Shown: positions 56,601 to 64,000 of the stretch, one piece after another | How positions within the stretch are numbered: the stretch's first letter is position 1 | How the letters are laid out: each line of letters starts with the position of its first letter | Source: JAWVFM01 sp963843315 | GTDB taxonomy: Bacteria; Actinomycetota; Thermoleophilia; Solirubrobacterales; 70-9 | DNA length: 64,000 nucleotides | Assembly: GCA_963843315.1 (NCBI GenBank) | Contig: CAWJJU010000004.1 | Span: forward strand, 1 to 64,000 | Reading direction: 5' to 3' | The notes under the pieces: generated by a model | What the model saw: only the letters and a program-made list of their open reading frames with translations | The model's database searches: none | What the model was told of the DNA's origin: nothing | Translations under genes and position numbers: made by a program

Positions 56601-57108
56601 CGACCCGCTCGTAGCCGGCCTCGACCAGAAGCTCCGCGACGTCGGTCAGGTCGATCTCCTCGCCCTGGGCGATCGCGAAGCCGGCAGGCCGCAACGAGGC
56701 GTCCGGGATGGCCTCGGCCAGCGCCACGGCGCTGGCGACCACAACCGGCGGCTCGTCGCCGCCCGCCGACAGCGAGTCGAGCGCGGCGATCCGAAGGCCC
56801 GTCAGGTGGGGCGCCGGCGAGAGGTGCGACTCGTACCCGACTCCGCGCGACGGGTAGTGGCGGACCCGGCGAGGCGCGAGATACGCACCCAGGTCGCGGG
56901 CGACGTCCCGCGCGCCAACGTCGTCGGCGGCCACCACGAGGGCGGGGCGCGAGGCTAGGGCCTCGTCGAGCAGCGCGGCGAGCAGGTAGGCCCGGATCGG
57001 GCCGCTCGCGCGCGCCTCGACGCCGCCCTCACCGGCGGCGAGGGCGGAGGCGAGCGCCTGGTAGCGCTCGTCGCCGTGAGCGATCTCCAGAAGCGAGCGA
57101 AGCGACAA
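53683..57108 (-). CDS. mfd: Transcription-repair coupling factor Mfd
   Basis: A 1141-residue Mfd that removes RNA polymerase stalled at lesions and recruits UvrA. UvrB-like domains occupy about residues 1-340, the RNA-polymerase-interacting CarD-like domain begins near 465 ('FDLRVGDYVVHADHGIAQF'), and the translocase has Walker A 'GDVGYGKTE' (about 620), 'DEEQRFGV' (about 720), 'LSATPIPRTL' and 'GRVGRS'. The C-terminal TRCF domain ends 'RVSDEPDERLAQVVALVEAL'. ATG 57108 is the family start. Between 'NLNRVKAI' and 'RPPGAVILVEAAIGEG' (about residues 395-416) lie some 22 extra residues encoded by an inserted palindrome-flanked element (see 55861-55924). The frame is intact. Confidence 0.95.
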   Translation of the reverse strand: MSLRSLLEIAHGDERYQALASALAAGEGGVEARASGPIRAYLLAALLDEALASRPALVVAADDVGARDVARDLGAYLAPRRVRHYPSRGVGYESHLSPAPHLTGLRIAALDSLSAGGDEPPVVVASAVALAEAIPDASLRPAGFAIAQGEEIDLTDVAELLVEAGYERVEQVEERGQFALRGGILDVFGATEESATRLELFGDEVESIRRFSTFTQRSLGDAERVEIAPAAELDAERRDLAAIALEAAQEEGEELDLSEALPLDRFGSLLDSLPDEIAVLVAAADEIPGALRDHWEDVTAAVHDDHARRLYVDVAEPLAERAILRLAGTGTGEEEDGKGAFFRAQAPASAARSLGEAEGHLERDVRSGYRVAVAFEHRGEAERARYNLNRVKAILGSDPESWTAFKAAAAAGGSDPGNRPPGAVILVEAAIGEGFVAADLKLEVIPYRRLVHRRAAPSRPTGKLASLFDLRVGDYVVHADHGIAQFSGFETREVGGVTRDYLQLGYRGDDRVFTPVEQLAKITRYVGAGGEAPQLSALGSKRWDAIKARAKRAAGQLAGELLNLYAERQARRGHAFEPDSEWQLELERAFPYRETADQLDAIEAVKGDMESERPMDRLICGDVGYGKTEVALRAAHKAASSGKQVLMLVPTTILAQQHLGTFRERLADSPVEVGMVSRLRKPAEVRQELARFADGRLDILIGTHRLLSRDVGAKDLGLVIVDEEQRFGVKQKELLRQLRLRVDVLCLSATPIPRTLQMSLAGLRDISVIETPPEGRRPVRTYVGPFDEELVIGAIKRETARGGQVFYLHNRIDTLHDTAERLRTLLPKVTFAEAHGQMDEGQLEATMMTFLRGDAGCLVATTIIESGLDIPEANTLIVERADHLGLAQAYQIRGRVGRSTERAYAYMLYPSEEKLTEEASARLATLADHTELGSGFRIAMRDLELRGAGDLLGSEQSGHVAAVGFELYVALLEEAVEALQAGRTEPAEERQLRLDLAVDAFLPTEYVPFEAAKIDVHRRIAAARETGELRALRDELRDRFGPLPEPVANLLELGRLRIELSKAGVGVAEVRGGRFTASPVDLEAAAVGAIREGIPEAIYESRNRALALRVSDEPDERLAQVVALVEALAAAPAAEEAALSG
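55861..55924. repeat. REP-like palindrome pair inside the mfd coding region
   Basis: Two 13-base arms, ggggtcagacccc (55861-55873) and ggggtctgacccc (55912-55924), are exact reverse complements, and each is itself nearly palindromic. They enclose 38 bases. The GGGGTC-GACCCC palindrome is common in mobile REP-type elements of other bacteria (from memory). The element lies in frame in mfd and encodes a low-complexity stretch (GSDP...AAAAAGGSDPG) in a part of the protein where relatives have no such sequence. No REP-associated transposase gene is in the window. Confidence 0.7.
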
Positions 57109-57180
57109 GGGCGCTCGATATTAGGAAGGCCGCCGCCTCCGGCTCTCCCGCCGGGCTCGGGCGCGCGGCGGCAGGTCTCC

Positions 57181-57432
57181 TCAGAAGCCGCGGCGCTCGG
57201 TCAGGGCGCGCGCTTTCCGAGCCAGCTCCTGGTGCGTCTTCGGATCGCGCATGGCCCGGTGCACTCGAATGGCGTGCACGGCGCACACGACGCCCAGGAT
57301 GGCGGCCACGATCGAGAAGCCGGCCATCTGCCCCGGGCTGTAGGCGCCCATGAAGAGCCCGTAGAGGTAGAGCCCGAGGTAGCCGAGAGCGACGAGGTAG
57401 AGGATCGAGATCAGTGTCTGCGTGAGCTTCAT
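57181..57432 (-). CDS. Small two-helix membrane protein
   Basis: ATG 57432 (MKLTQTLISILYLVALGYL), with AAGGAGA nine bases upstream, gives an 83-residue protein containing two membrane helices ('LISILYLVALGYLGLYLYGL' and 'GFSIVAAILGVVCAVHAI') and a basic cytoplasmic tail ('RVHRAMRDPKTHQELARKAR'). The family is not recognised. It is co-oriented between the enoyl-CoA hydratase and mfd genes. The ribosome site is unusually good for this window, so it is probably well translated. Confidence 0.65.
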   Translation of the reverse strand: MKLTQTLISILYLVALGYLGLYLYGLFMGAYSPGQMAGFSIVAAILGVVCAVHAIRVHRAMRDPKTHQELARKARALTERRGF

Positions 57433-57508
57433 TTCGACGTATCTCCTTTGCGGAATCAGCCTCCATCGCGACCGTACGCTCGCGGGCGTGCCTGGGCATC
57501 GGGGATAG

Positions 57509-57581
57509 GGCTGATTCGCACTCAGCCCTTTCCACGGACGCGGTCGCTCGCTGGTCACGCGCCCGCGAAGGCGAATCAGCC
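57509..57581. repeat. Inverted repeat ggctgattcgc / gcgaatcagcc
   Basis: Eleven-base arms at 57509-57519 and 57571-57581 are exact reverse complements separated by 51 bases, in the gap between the enoyl-CoA hydratase stop (which the right arm overlaps) and the small membrane-protein gene. A partial third copy, 'gcggaatcagcc', lies near 57450. It may act as a transcription-end or RNA-processing structure for the rplY-pth-hydratase transcript. No T-tract is present. Confidence 0.4.
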
Positions 57582-58295
57582 GTGGTACGGGAGGCCCGGG
57601 CCCGAGCGCTCCCACTCCACCTGACCCCTGCCCTCAGCCTCCGAGCGCTCCACCACGCCGTCCCAGTCGTGGAGCATCCGCTTCAGGCGCGCCACGGCCT
57701 CGGGGGGGTTCTGGGCCACCTGCGCCGCGAGCTCCATGGCAGCGGCCTCGGTGGCCGCGGCCGGGGCGACCTTGTGGACGAGCCCCCAGCGGAACGCCAG
57801 GTCGGCGCTGACCTCCTTGCCGGTCAGCAGCAGGTACTTGGCGACCGAGAGGCCGCAGAGCGTGACCAGGCGAGCGGGGCCGACCGGCACGCCCAGCGTG
57901 CCGCCGGGGAAGCGCAGGCGCAGGTTCGAGCCGGCCACGCGCAGGTCGCAGGCGACCGCGATCTCCGCGCCGCCCCCGACGCAGGCGCCGTGGCATGCGG
58001 CGATCGTGGGCTTGGGAAACCCGGTCAGGTCGTCGTAGAGGCGGGCGAACAGCTCCATGCGCCGAACGCCACCTCCCTCCCCCAGCTCCTCGCGCACGTC
58101 GGCGCCCGCCGAGAGGCTCATGTGATCGCTCGAGGAGATGACGAGGACGCGAACCTCCTCGTCGGCGCGCGCGGCGGCGACGTGCTCGAGGAGCTCGGCG
58201 AGCATGGCCGTGTTGATGGCGTTCCTCGACTGCGGACGATCCAGGCGCAGCAGCGCCACCCCGTCCTCCACCGAGTAGCTGGTGAGCTCGCTCAT
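57576..58295 (-). CDS. Enoyl-CoA hydratase/isomerase family protein
   Basis: A 239-residue crotonase-fold protein starting at ATG 58295. 'LDRPQSRNAINTAMLAELLE' and 'LSAGADVREEL' form the CoA-binding and oxyanion region, 'ACHGACVGGGAEIAVACDLR' is the second oxyanion segment, and 'FPGGTLGVPVGPARLVTLCG' follows. In hydratases two Glu residues act as acid and base. The first aligned position carries Ala-Glu ('GGGAEIAVA'), while the second region reads 'TLGVPVG' rather than '.E.GL.PG..', so the activity could be an isomerase, hydrolase or other crotonase reaction. Its ATG overlaps the pth stop (ATGA). Confidence 0.82.
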   Translation of the reverse strand: MSELTSYSVEDGVALLRLDRPQSRNAINTAMLAELLEHVAAARADEEVRVLVISSSDHMSLSAGADVREELGEGGGVRRMELFARLYDDLTGFPKPTIAACHGACVGGGAEIAVACDLRVAGSNLRLRFPGGTLGVPVGPARLVTLCGLSVAKYLLLTGKEVSADLAFRWGLVHKVAPAAATEAAAMELAAQVAQNPPEAVARLKRMLHDWDGVVERSEAEGRGQVEWERSGPGLPYHG

Positions 58296-58906
58296 TCGCC
58301 CGGCTCCGCGAGGATCTCCTCGATCAGCCGCTCCACCTCGTCGGCGGCGCGGGCGATCAGGTCCCTCACCTCCGCGTCGGGCTCGCGGAAGCGGGAGAGC
58401 ACGTGCCGGGAGACGATCTCGGGATCCGAGGAGTCGGGACGGCCCACCCCGGCGCGAACGCGCCAGAAGTCGGTGCTTCCGAAACCGCGCCTGAGGCTCT
58501 TCAGGCCGTTGTGGCCGGCCACGCCGCCGCCCAGCTTCGAGCGGATCTCGCCGAACGGGAGGTCGATCTCGTCGTGCACCGCGACGGTGTGGTCGAGCGG
58601 AACCTTCAGCGAGCCCCGGGCCGGTCCCGCGGATTCGCCCGACTCGTTCATGTAGGTCTGCGGAATCAGGATCGCCACCCGCGGACCGCCCGGTCGCATG
58701 CGCCCCTCCGCTATCCGGCCCGCAAAGCGGTCGCGGGCGCGCGGCAGCTCCCACCGGCGCGAGAGCTCGGCCGCCACCTCGAACCCGAGGTTGTGCCGCG
58801 TGCGCGCGTATTCGCGGCCGGGGTTGCCGAGGCCGACGATGAGGACGTCCACGGGCCCGGAGGTGGGCTCGGGGCGAGACGCTCTGCGGCGGCGCAGGAG
58901 CGCCAT
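58292..58906 (-). CDS. pth: Peptidyl-tRNA hydrolase
   Basis: A 204-residue Pth, which recycles tRNA from peptidyl-tRNA. 'LIVGLGNPGREYARTRHNLG' contains the substrate Asn and catalytic His38, 'IPQTYMNESG' the second Asn, 'VAVHDEIDLPFGEIR' the Asp that orients the His, and 'GHNGLKSL' the third Asn. A 17-residue Arg-rich N-terminal extension precedes the fold. It lies six bases downstream of the rplY stop, and its TGA overlaps the enoyl-CoA hydratase start. rplY-pth adjacency is conserved in many bacteria. Confidence 0.95.
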   Translation of the reverse strand: MALLRRRRASRPEPTSGPVDVLIVGLGNPGREYARTRHNLGFEVAAELSRRWELPRARDRFAGRIAEGRMRPGGPRVAILIPQTYMNESGESAGPARGSLKVPLDHTVAVHDEIDLPFGEIRSKLGGGVAGHNGLKSLRRGFGSTDFWRVRAGVGRPDSSDPEIVSRHVLSRFREPDAEVRDLIARAADEVERLIEEILAEPGE

Positions 58907-58912
58907 GGGGCG

Positions 58913-59618
58913 CTACTCCTCGCCGGAGTCGCCGTCGCCTGAGGGCTCTTCGCCGGAGGGCTCGCCCTCGCCCTCGCCTGAGGGCTCCTCGCCCTCCTCG
59001 CCGACCAGCTCGGCCTCCTCCTCGAGCTCCGGCTCGGGCTCCTCCTCGACGCGAGGCGGCGAGAGGGTGGCGATGGTGGGCTCGTCGGCGTCCTCGGCGA
59101 CGACGAACTCGACGCCGTCGGGCGGGGTCAGGGCGCTGAGCTGAAGCGTGTCGTTGATCTCCATGCCGGACACATCCGCCGGGATCGACTCGGGGATGGC
59201 CGTGGGCAGCGCGCGGATCAGGATCTCGTGGCTGACCTGCTCGAGGACGCCGCCCTCCTTGATGCCGGGGGCGTCGTCGACGCCGACGAGCTCGATGGCC
59301 ACCTCGGCCTCGATCTCCTCGTCGAGCTTGACCTCCATGAGGTCCAGGTGCACGAGGGAGCCCGCGAACCGGATGGCGCTGCTGATCCTTGACGACCACG
59401 GGGGTCGAGCCGCCGCCCTCGAAGACGACGTCGATGAGGGCGCCGCCGTGATCGACGATGTGGGTCGCCTCGCGCTCGGAGGCGTCGAACGCCCGCGCCT
59501 CGGAGCCCGAGCCGTAGACCACGCCCGGCACGCGCCCGGCGCGGCGAAGGCGCCGAGTCGTGCGCGAACCGAACTCGGTTCGCTCCGCGACGTTCAGTGA
59601 TGCCCTGTCGGAGGCCAT
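58913..59618 (-). CDS. rplY: Ribosomal protein bL25 (Ctc/TL5 type) with acidic tail, one frame break
   Basis: ATG 59618 (MASDRASLNVAERTEFGSRT) opens the 5S-rRNA-binding N-terminal domain ('RRAGRVPGVVYGSGSEARAF', 'VVVKDQQRHPVRG'). A one-base insertion near 59385 shifts the frame; removing the extra C gives '..HPVRGSLVHLDLMEVKLD' and continues into the Ctc C-terminal beta domain ('VGVDDAPGIKEGGVLEQV', 'IPADVSGMEINDTLQLS'). The last 50 or so residues are a Glu/Gly/Pro/Ser-rich acidic tail with repeated 'EGEPSGEEPSG'. The family role is ribosome assembly and stress tolerance. It is first in the co-oriented rplY-pth-hydratase set. Confidence 0.9.
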
Positions 59619-59739
59619 GGGCGGGTGAGAATAGAGAGCCGGCTCAGGGTGTGCAGGCGCCGCCCCTGGGAGGTCGTTCCCGAAGCGCAGACGTTGCGGT
59701 CATCGCAGGCGGTTGCGTCCAGGGCGCTCGTGCAGTGGC

Positions 59740-60564
59740 TCAGAAACAGCCGGACGTGTCGAAGCTCTGGCAATCGCCCGCGCACGCCAGGGTGCCGCCG
59801 GCGAATCCCAAGGACTGGCAGCTCTGCCCGGCGAGATCGTTGCCGTCGCAGGCCTCGCCCGGCTCCGTCGTTCCGTTGCCGCAGGTTCCCACGCAATTCC
59901 CCGAGCCGTCGCACTGGCTGCCGCCGTTCTCGTCGCAGGGCATTCCGGCGCTGAGCGGCGTGGTGACGACGTTGCCGTCGCTGCAGCCGGCTGTGGAGCA
60001 CTGGCCGGGGCTGGCCGGCAGGTCGCTGTCGTCGGCGATCATCGTGGTCCCGCCGGCGCCGTCGCAGACCTCCTGCTGGCAGTCGCCGGCGGTCTGGTTG
60101 TCCGTCGGGATCCCCTGGTCGACCGCCTCGGTGCCGCAGAGCCCGCCCACGCAGGTGGCGCTCAGGCAAGTCGCGGGCTGCGGGCAGTCGTCAGGCGTCG
60201 AGCACTCCGCCGCCGCGACGCAATGCCCCCCCTGACATGTCTCCCCGGACTTGCAGGCGTGCCCGCACCTGCCGCAGTTTTTGACGTCGGTCCCCAGGTT
60301 CCGGCACTTCTTGCCGCACTTGCTGTAGCCGTGAGCGCACTTGCACTTGCCGTGCTTGCAATGGGCGTGCTGGGGACAGCACTTGCCGTGGCAGCGGCGG
60401 CCCTTGGGGCATCGTGCCAGCGCCGGGTCCGCGAGCAGAGCGCCGGGCACCAGGGCGGCCATCGCAACCCCGCCGAAGCGACGCAGAGCAACCCGCCGCG
60501 AGATCGCGCCGCTTGCAAGCTCGCGCGCGATGGCGTCGAGGCCTGGGCCCCCTGGCTCGGACAT
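59740..60564 (-). CDS. Tat-exported cysteine-rich protein (copy A)
   Basis: ATG 60564 (MSEPGGPGLDAIARELASGA) precedes a twin-arginine signal: 'ISRRVALRRFGGVAMAAL', with cleavage expected after 'ADPALA'. The mature protein has over 30 Cys. First comes a compact repeat block ('CHGKCCPQHAHCKHGKCKCA', 'GYSKCGKKCRNLGTD'), next 'NCGRCGHACKSGETCQGGHC', and last 'CGNGTTEPGEACDGNDLAG', 'CQSLGFAGGTLACAGDCQSF', matching the Cys-rich repeats widespread in myxobacterial secreted proteins. Tat export of a disulfide-rich protein is unusual. No catalytic motif is visible. A close paralogue lies 1.5 kb away at 62070-63352. Function unknown; adhesion or metal or carbohydrate binding are guesses. Confidence 0.68.
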   Translation of the reverse strand: MSEPGGPGLDAIARELASGAISRRVALRRFGGVAMAALVPGALLADPALARCPKGRRCHGKCCPQHAHCKHGKCKCAHGYSKCGKKCRNLGTDVKNCGRCGHACKSGETCQGGHCVAAAECSTPDDCPQPATCLSATCVGGLCGTEAVDQGIPTDNQTAGDCQQEVCDGAGGTTMIADDSDLPASPGQCSTAGCSDGNVVTTPLSAGMPCDENGGSQCDGSGNCVGTCGNGTTEPGEACDGNDLAGQSCQSLGFAGGTLACAGDCQSFDTSGCF

Positions 60565-60632
60565 GAGACCTGTCGACCTTCGCACAGGTCAGAGGAGGTG
60601 TCAACCGGTCCTGCGTCGCCTACCCTGACTCG

Positions 60633-62051
60633 ATGGCCGACGACCACAAGATCCCGAAGGGAAGGATCCGGCGCTCGGCGAAGCTCGGGACGGCGCTCGG
60701 CGCCCAGGCGACCCGCTATGCGGGCACCCGCGCGGCCGGCGTGGCGCGCTCGGACGAGGCCGCCGAGGAGCGGCTGGAGGCCCGGCATCTGGAGACGGCG
60801 CGGCGCATGGCGTCCGTGCTGGGCGAGATGAAGGGCGCCGCGATGAAGCTGGGGCAGCTGGCCTCGTTCATCGACACGGAGTTCCTGCCGCCGGAGTACG
60901 CCGAGCTCTACCAGGAGGAGCTCGGAAAGCTCCGCGACTCCGCCGAGGCGATGCCATGGGCGCAGGTCGTGAAGGTGCTGGAGGAGGAGTACGCGGGCGA
61001 TCCGCTGGACGAGCTGTTCGAGCACATCGACGAGGAGGCCTTCGCGGCCGCGTCGATCGGCCAGGTTCACCGCGCCCGGCTGGTCGACGGCCGCGAGGTC
61101 GCGGTGAAGATCCAGTACCCGGGCGTGGCCGAGGCGCTGGAGGCCGACCTCGCCAACGCGGGAATGATCGTGCGCCTCGCGAAGGCGCTGGCGCCAGGTC
61201 TCGACGCCGGCGCGGTCGCGAAGGAGCTTCGCGAGCGCGTGCTGGAGGAGCTCGACTACGAGTACGAGGCGCAGAACCACCGCACTTTTGCCCGCGCCTA
61301 CCGCAACCATCCCTTCATCTACGTCCCCGACGTGATCACGCGGCTCTCCCACCGCCGGGTGCTTGTGACGGAATACGTCGAGGGCTACGGATTCGACGAG
61401 ATCCGCGAGATGGACCAGGAGACGCGCGATCGCTTCGGCGAGATCGTCTTCCGCTTCTGCTTCGGCTCGATCTACCACCTCCAGCACTTCAACGCCGACG
61501 CCCACCCGGGCAACTACATCCTGATGCGCGACGGCCGGGTGGCATTCCTCGACTTCGGGATGACCAAGCGCCTCGACCCGGAGCAGATCGAGCTCGAGCA
61601 GCGAGCGGTCGATGCGGCGTCGCGGAAGGACCCTGAGGCGCTGCGCCAGGCGCTGCACGACCTGGGGTTCGTCAAGAATCCCTCCAAGCTCGACGCCGAG
61701 CGCCTGATGGAGCACGTCATGGTGGTCGGCGGGTGGTACCTGGAGGACCGCGAGTACCAGCCCTCGGCGCGCCGGGTCATGAAGGTCATCGAGTCCACCA
61801 CCGACCCGCGCTCGGAGTACTACTCGCTGATGCGCCGCGAGTCGGTGCCGGCTGACGAGCTGATGGGCCGCCGCATGGAGACCGGCCTGCTGGCCGTGCT
61901 CGCACAGGTAGGGGCCCGGCGAAACTGGCACCGCATCATGCGCGAGTGGGTCTACGCCGATGCCCCGGCGACTCCGCTCGGCGAGCAGGAGTGGGAGTAC
62001 TTCGAATCGCGCGGCGTGGTCAGGACGCCCGGGATCGCAGGCCGGGCGTAG
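60633..62051 (+). CDS. ABC1/UbiB-family atypical kinase
   Basis: A 472-residue member of the ABC1/ADCK/UbiB family. 'GAAMKLGQLASF' is the N-terminal KxGQ motif (about residue 73), 'AAASIGQVHRARL' the Ala-rich nucleotide loop (about 140), 'VAVKIQYPGV' has the ATP-anchoring Lys, 'NADAHPGNYIL' (about 289) the catalytic loop and 'LDFGMTKRLD' (about 305) the metal Asp. Such proteins support isoprenoid quinone or lipid metabolism as ATPases or kinases; this one is soluble, without the C-terminal membrane helices of UbiB. It is divergent from cysteine-rich copy A and convergent with copy B, whose stop is 18 bases away. Confidence 0.88.
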   Translation: MADDHKIPKGRIRRSAKLGTALGAQATRYAGTRAAGVARSDEAAEERLEARHLETARRMASVLGEMKGAAMKLGQLASFIDTEFLPPEYAELYQEELGKLRDSAEAMPWAQVVKVLEEEYAGDPLDELFEHIDEEAFAAASIGQVHRARLVDGREVAVKIQYPGVAEALEADLANAGMIVRLAKALAPGLDAGAVAKELRERVLEELDYEYEAQNHRTFARAYRNHPFIYVPDVITRLSHRRVLVTEYVEGYGFDEIREMDQETRDRFGEIVFRFCFGSIYHLQHFNADAHPGNYILMRDGRVAFLDFGMTKRLDPEQIELEQRAVDAASRKDPEALRQALHDLGFVKNPSKLDAERLMEHVMVVGGWYLEDREYQPSARRVMKVIESTTDPRSEYYSLMRRESVPADELMGRRMETGLLAVLAQVGARRNWHRIMREWVYADAPATPLGEQEWEYFESRGVVRTPGIAGRA

Positions 62052-62069
62052 TCACGCCGCGCCGATCGC

Positions 62070-63352
62070 TCACCCCGAAGGGGTGCAGCCCCCCGAGCCG
62101 TCGCATGTTCCTCCCGCGCACGGGGTGCCGTTCGGGCGGGGGACGCAGGTGCCGCCGGTCCCGCTGCAGGTGAAGCACTCGCCGGCGCAGGCGGTGTTGC
62201 AGCAGACGCCGTTCACGCAGTGGGTGCTGACGCAGTCGCCGTCCACTCCGCACGGAGTGCCCGGACATCCGTTGTCGACCACGCCGTCGCAATCGTCGTC
62301 GATGCCGTTGCCGCAGGTCTCCTGCGCCTCCGGGGTGCCTGGCACCGCGTCGCAGAAGACCGAGCCGCTGCCGTCGCAGACCATGGTTCCGTCGCGACGG
62401 CATCCGCCGACCCCTGCGGAGCAGGCCTGGCCGATTTGCGGGTAGTCGGTGTACTGGCAGCCGCCCCCCACGCATGTCGCCGTCTTGCACTCCGCGGACC
62501 TGTCGGGGCAATCGGTGGGCTGAGTGCAGGGCGCCGCCACACAGCCCGGCAGGGGTCGCAGACCGCAGGTCGCCCGGATTGCAGACGCGCGTCGTTGGGC
62601 GTATGGGTATCGGTGCCGTCGGGGCAATCGGAGTCCTGGGATGCAATCAGCAGTCGTCGACGATGCCAGTCGCACGTTCTCGTCGAGGCCGTTGCAGGTC
62701 TCCTGCACCGGCAGGACCTCGCCGACGCACGCGCCCCAGGCTCCGCCCACGCAGACGCCGGTCACGCATGGCAGGTCCCGACGCCGTTGCTTCCTGCCGG
62801 GCCCGGGTAGCAGTCTCGGGTGTCGCCGTCCAGGCCGTGCCGAGATGCAGGCGGACGTGTCGTAGGTGCAGTCGTCGACGCGCATGCGAGCGTCCCGCCA
62901 CGAAGCCCAGGTCGAGCGACGTGCAGCGGAGCCGCCATGTCCGTGCCGTCGCACTGCTCCGACCCCTCGCGCACGCCGTTGCCGCAGACCTGTTGCGGCG
63001 CCGGCGCCCTGCAGTGGCCGTGGCGGCAGGTCTCGCCGTCGGCGCAGCGGTGCCCGCAGCGCCCGCAGTTGCGCTCGTCGGTGTCGAGATCGCGGCAGTG
63101 CTTGCCGCATTTCGCATAGCCGCGCTTGCACTTGCACTTGCCGTGATGGCAGTGCGCGTGCTTGGGGCAGCACTTGCCGTGGCAACGACGGTGCTTGGGA
63201 CAGCGGGCGAGGGCCGGGTCGGCGAACAGGGCTCCGGGCACCAGCGCGGCCAGCGCGACTCCGCCGAACCTCCGCAGCGCGGTACGCCGCGAAATCGCCC
63301 CGCCAGCGAGATCGCGTGCGATCGAATCAAGGCCAGCCGCTCTCCCCGCCAT
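62070..63352 (-). CDS. Tat-exported cysteine-rich protein with MopE-like motifs (copy B), frame breaks
   Basis: ATG 63352 starts a paralogue of copy A. 'ISRRTALRRFGGVALAAL' is a twin-arginine signal and the first block ('CHGKCCPKHAHCHHGKCKCK', 'RNCGRCGHRCADGETCRHGH') is nearly identical in layout. The downstream part adds 'QETCNGLDEN' and 'TCGNGIDDDCDGVVDNGCPG', the Cys/Asp pattern of MopE-type putative metal-binding motifs, then 'CVSTHCVNGVCCNTACAGEC' repeats to the end. Several frame changes between about 62960 and 62560 scramble the middle. The function is unknown; acidic, Cys-rich motifs suggest calcium or copper binding (inference). Confidence 0.6.
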
Positions 63353-63437
63353 GACGGGCGTGATCCTTCCACAGCCGGCGGGCCGTCGAGGGCCGCGGGG
63401 CGATGGATTGTCCGCTAGCTGACAATGCGGCGCGGCG

Positions 63438-63998
63438 CTAGGCGGCGCCGCGAGCGAGCGCCAGGACGGCGTCCGCGCCGACCGCCACCTCCGAGGCGAC
63501 CCGGCCGTCGGCGCTCACCCGAATGGCCGACGGCGTGCCGCGAACCCCGACCTTGGGCCCGAGCTCGAAGCTCGCCTCGAGCAGGATCGGGGCCCGGATC
63601 CCCTGGTCGCGGTTCGCCTGGGCGTCACCGCGGGAGATCAGGACCAGCGATCCGCCCGCCCCGGGCTCGTCGCGTTCGAGGGCGTTCAGGTCGCCCACCA
63701 TCCTGCGGCAGAACCCGCAATTCGGGTCCCAGAAGACCAGCACCCGCTCGCGGCCCGCGAGGACGCTCGGGAGCTCCGTCGCGACGCCGTCGAGATCCGT
63801 GATGCCGTTCGTCCCCGGGAGGGGGTCGCCGGGCTTCGCGGCGGGCCGCAACTGCTCCACCTGAAGGGCGGGGGCGGTTGTCCGCTGGACGAGAGCCGCG
63901 ATCGCAGCTTCGCCGGCGGCGACGGCGGAAGCGATCCGCCCCTGCGCGTCGACCAGGACGGCACTCGGCGTGGCCCGCGCCTCGTACGCCTCGGAGAC
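63438..63998 (-). CDS. Thioredoxin-fold (TlpA/AhpC-like) protein, partial at window edge
   Basis: The frame is open to the right edge, so the N-terminal part is missing. The visible 187 codons hold the end of one thioredoxin-like domain ('YEARATPSAVLVDAQGRIAS') and then a complete second one: 'RVLVFWDPNCGFCRRMVGDL' with CGFC as the redox site, 'LVLISRGDAQANRDQG' and 'VGVRGTPSAIRVSADGRVAS' with the cis-Pro. Two tandem thioredoxin folds suggest a thiol-disulfide protein for extracytoplasmic partners, often fused or adjacent to a MauE/DoxX membrane part upstream. It may serve the neighbouring disulfide-rich proteins (inference). Stop at 63438. Confidence 0.72.
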   Translation of the reverse strand, partial: VSEAYEARATPSAVLVDAQGRIASAVAAGEAAIAALVQRTTAPALQVEQLRPAAKPGDPLPGTNGITDLDGVATELPSVLAGRERVLVFWDPNCGFCRRMVGDLNALERDEPGAGGSLVLISRGDAQANRDQGIRAPILLEASFELGPKVGVRGTPSAIRVSADGRVASEVAVGADAVLALARGAA

Positions 63999-64000
63999 CA

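Overview
The window is a high-GC bacterial segment, most likely from an Actinomycetota chromosome and probably class Thermoleophilia. The class is inferred from gene order and style, because no 16S gene is present. Supporting features are the actinobacterial housekeeping order rplY-pth-(enoyl-CoA hydratase)-mfd-(PpiC/SurA-like)-mazG-eno-ftsB-like, a DhnA-type class I aldolase, orphan AbiEi/DUF559-type genes, heavy GTG/TTG start use and very long antisense open frames. The only RNA gene recognised is tRNA-Leu(UAA).

Layout. 1-7 kb: secreted and membrane proteins on the minus strand (YpfJ-like metalloprotease, sedolisin, zinc-ribbon membrane protein, polytopic protein), bounded on the left by a truncated paralogue of the polytopic protein. 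7-19.5 kb: VOC protein, matrixin-like protease, a tandem pair of membrane GGDEF/HD-GYP c-di-GMP proteins, an Excalibur-type lipoprotein, an LPG-synthase-TM-like protein, a membrane class III cyclase and a MacB/FtsX-type ABC exporter. 19.6-29.5 kb: a Lys-Pro repeat membrane protein with a translationally coupled secreted partner, two related small proteins, aldehyde dehydrogenase, F420/NADP-type oxidoreductase, tRNA-Leu next to an HTH-LAGLIDADG gene, a sigma factor fused to its own zinc finger and membrane anchor, and a two-component pair. 29.9-38.3 kb: a tightly overlapping minus-strand set (methyltransferase, GNAT, small protein, UPF0173 hydrolase), a zinc-ribbon rhomboid-like protein, a YbdK-type ligase, aldolase, an AbiEi-like gene bracketed by identical hairpin repeats, a secreted nuclease and csrA. 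38.3-50 kb: a co-oriented envelope-glycan block (two GT-C-type membrane proteins, three sulfotransferases, a GT-B glycosyltransferase and a flippase) running directly downstream of eno and the FtsB-like gene. 50-59.6 kb: housekeeping genes. 59.7-64 kb: two Tat-type cysteine-rich secreted paralogues around an ABC1/UbiB kinase, then a thioredoxin-fold gene leaving the window.

How the genes work together. The 38-50 kb block looks like one pathway: cytoplasmic and membrane glycosyl transfer, PAPS-dependent sulfation and flipping of a lipid-linked glycan, hence a sulfated surface polymer (inference). Signalling inputs are the c-di-GMP pair, the class III cyclase, the membrane-tethered sigma factor, the NarL-type two-component pair and CsrA.

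A data-quality point affects the reading. At least fourteen genes show one or more single-base frame breaks, often in short G/C runs, with sequence on both sides that still reads as conserved protein. Such genes are given as whole loci spanning the breaks. Sequencing or consensus indels explain this better than pseudogene decay, but the sequence alone cannot prove it.
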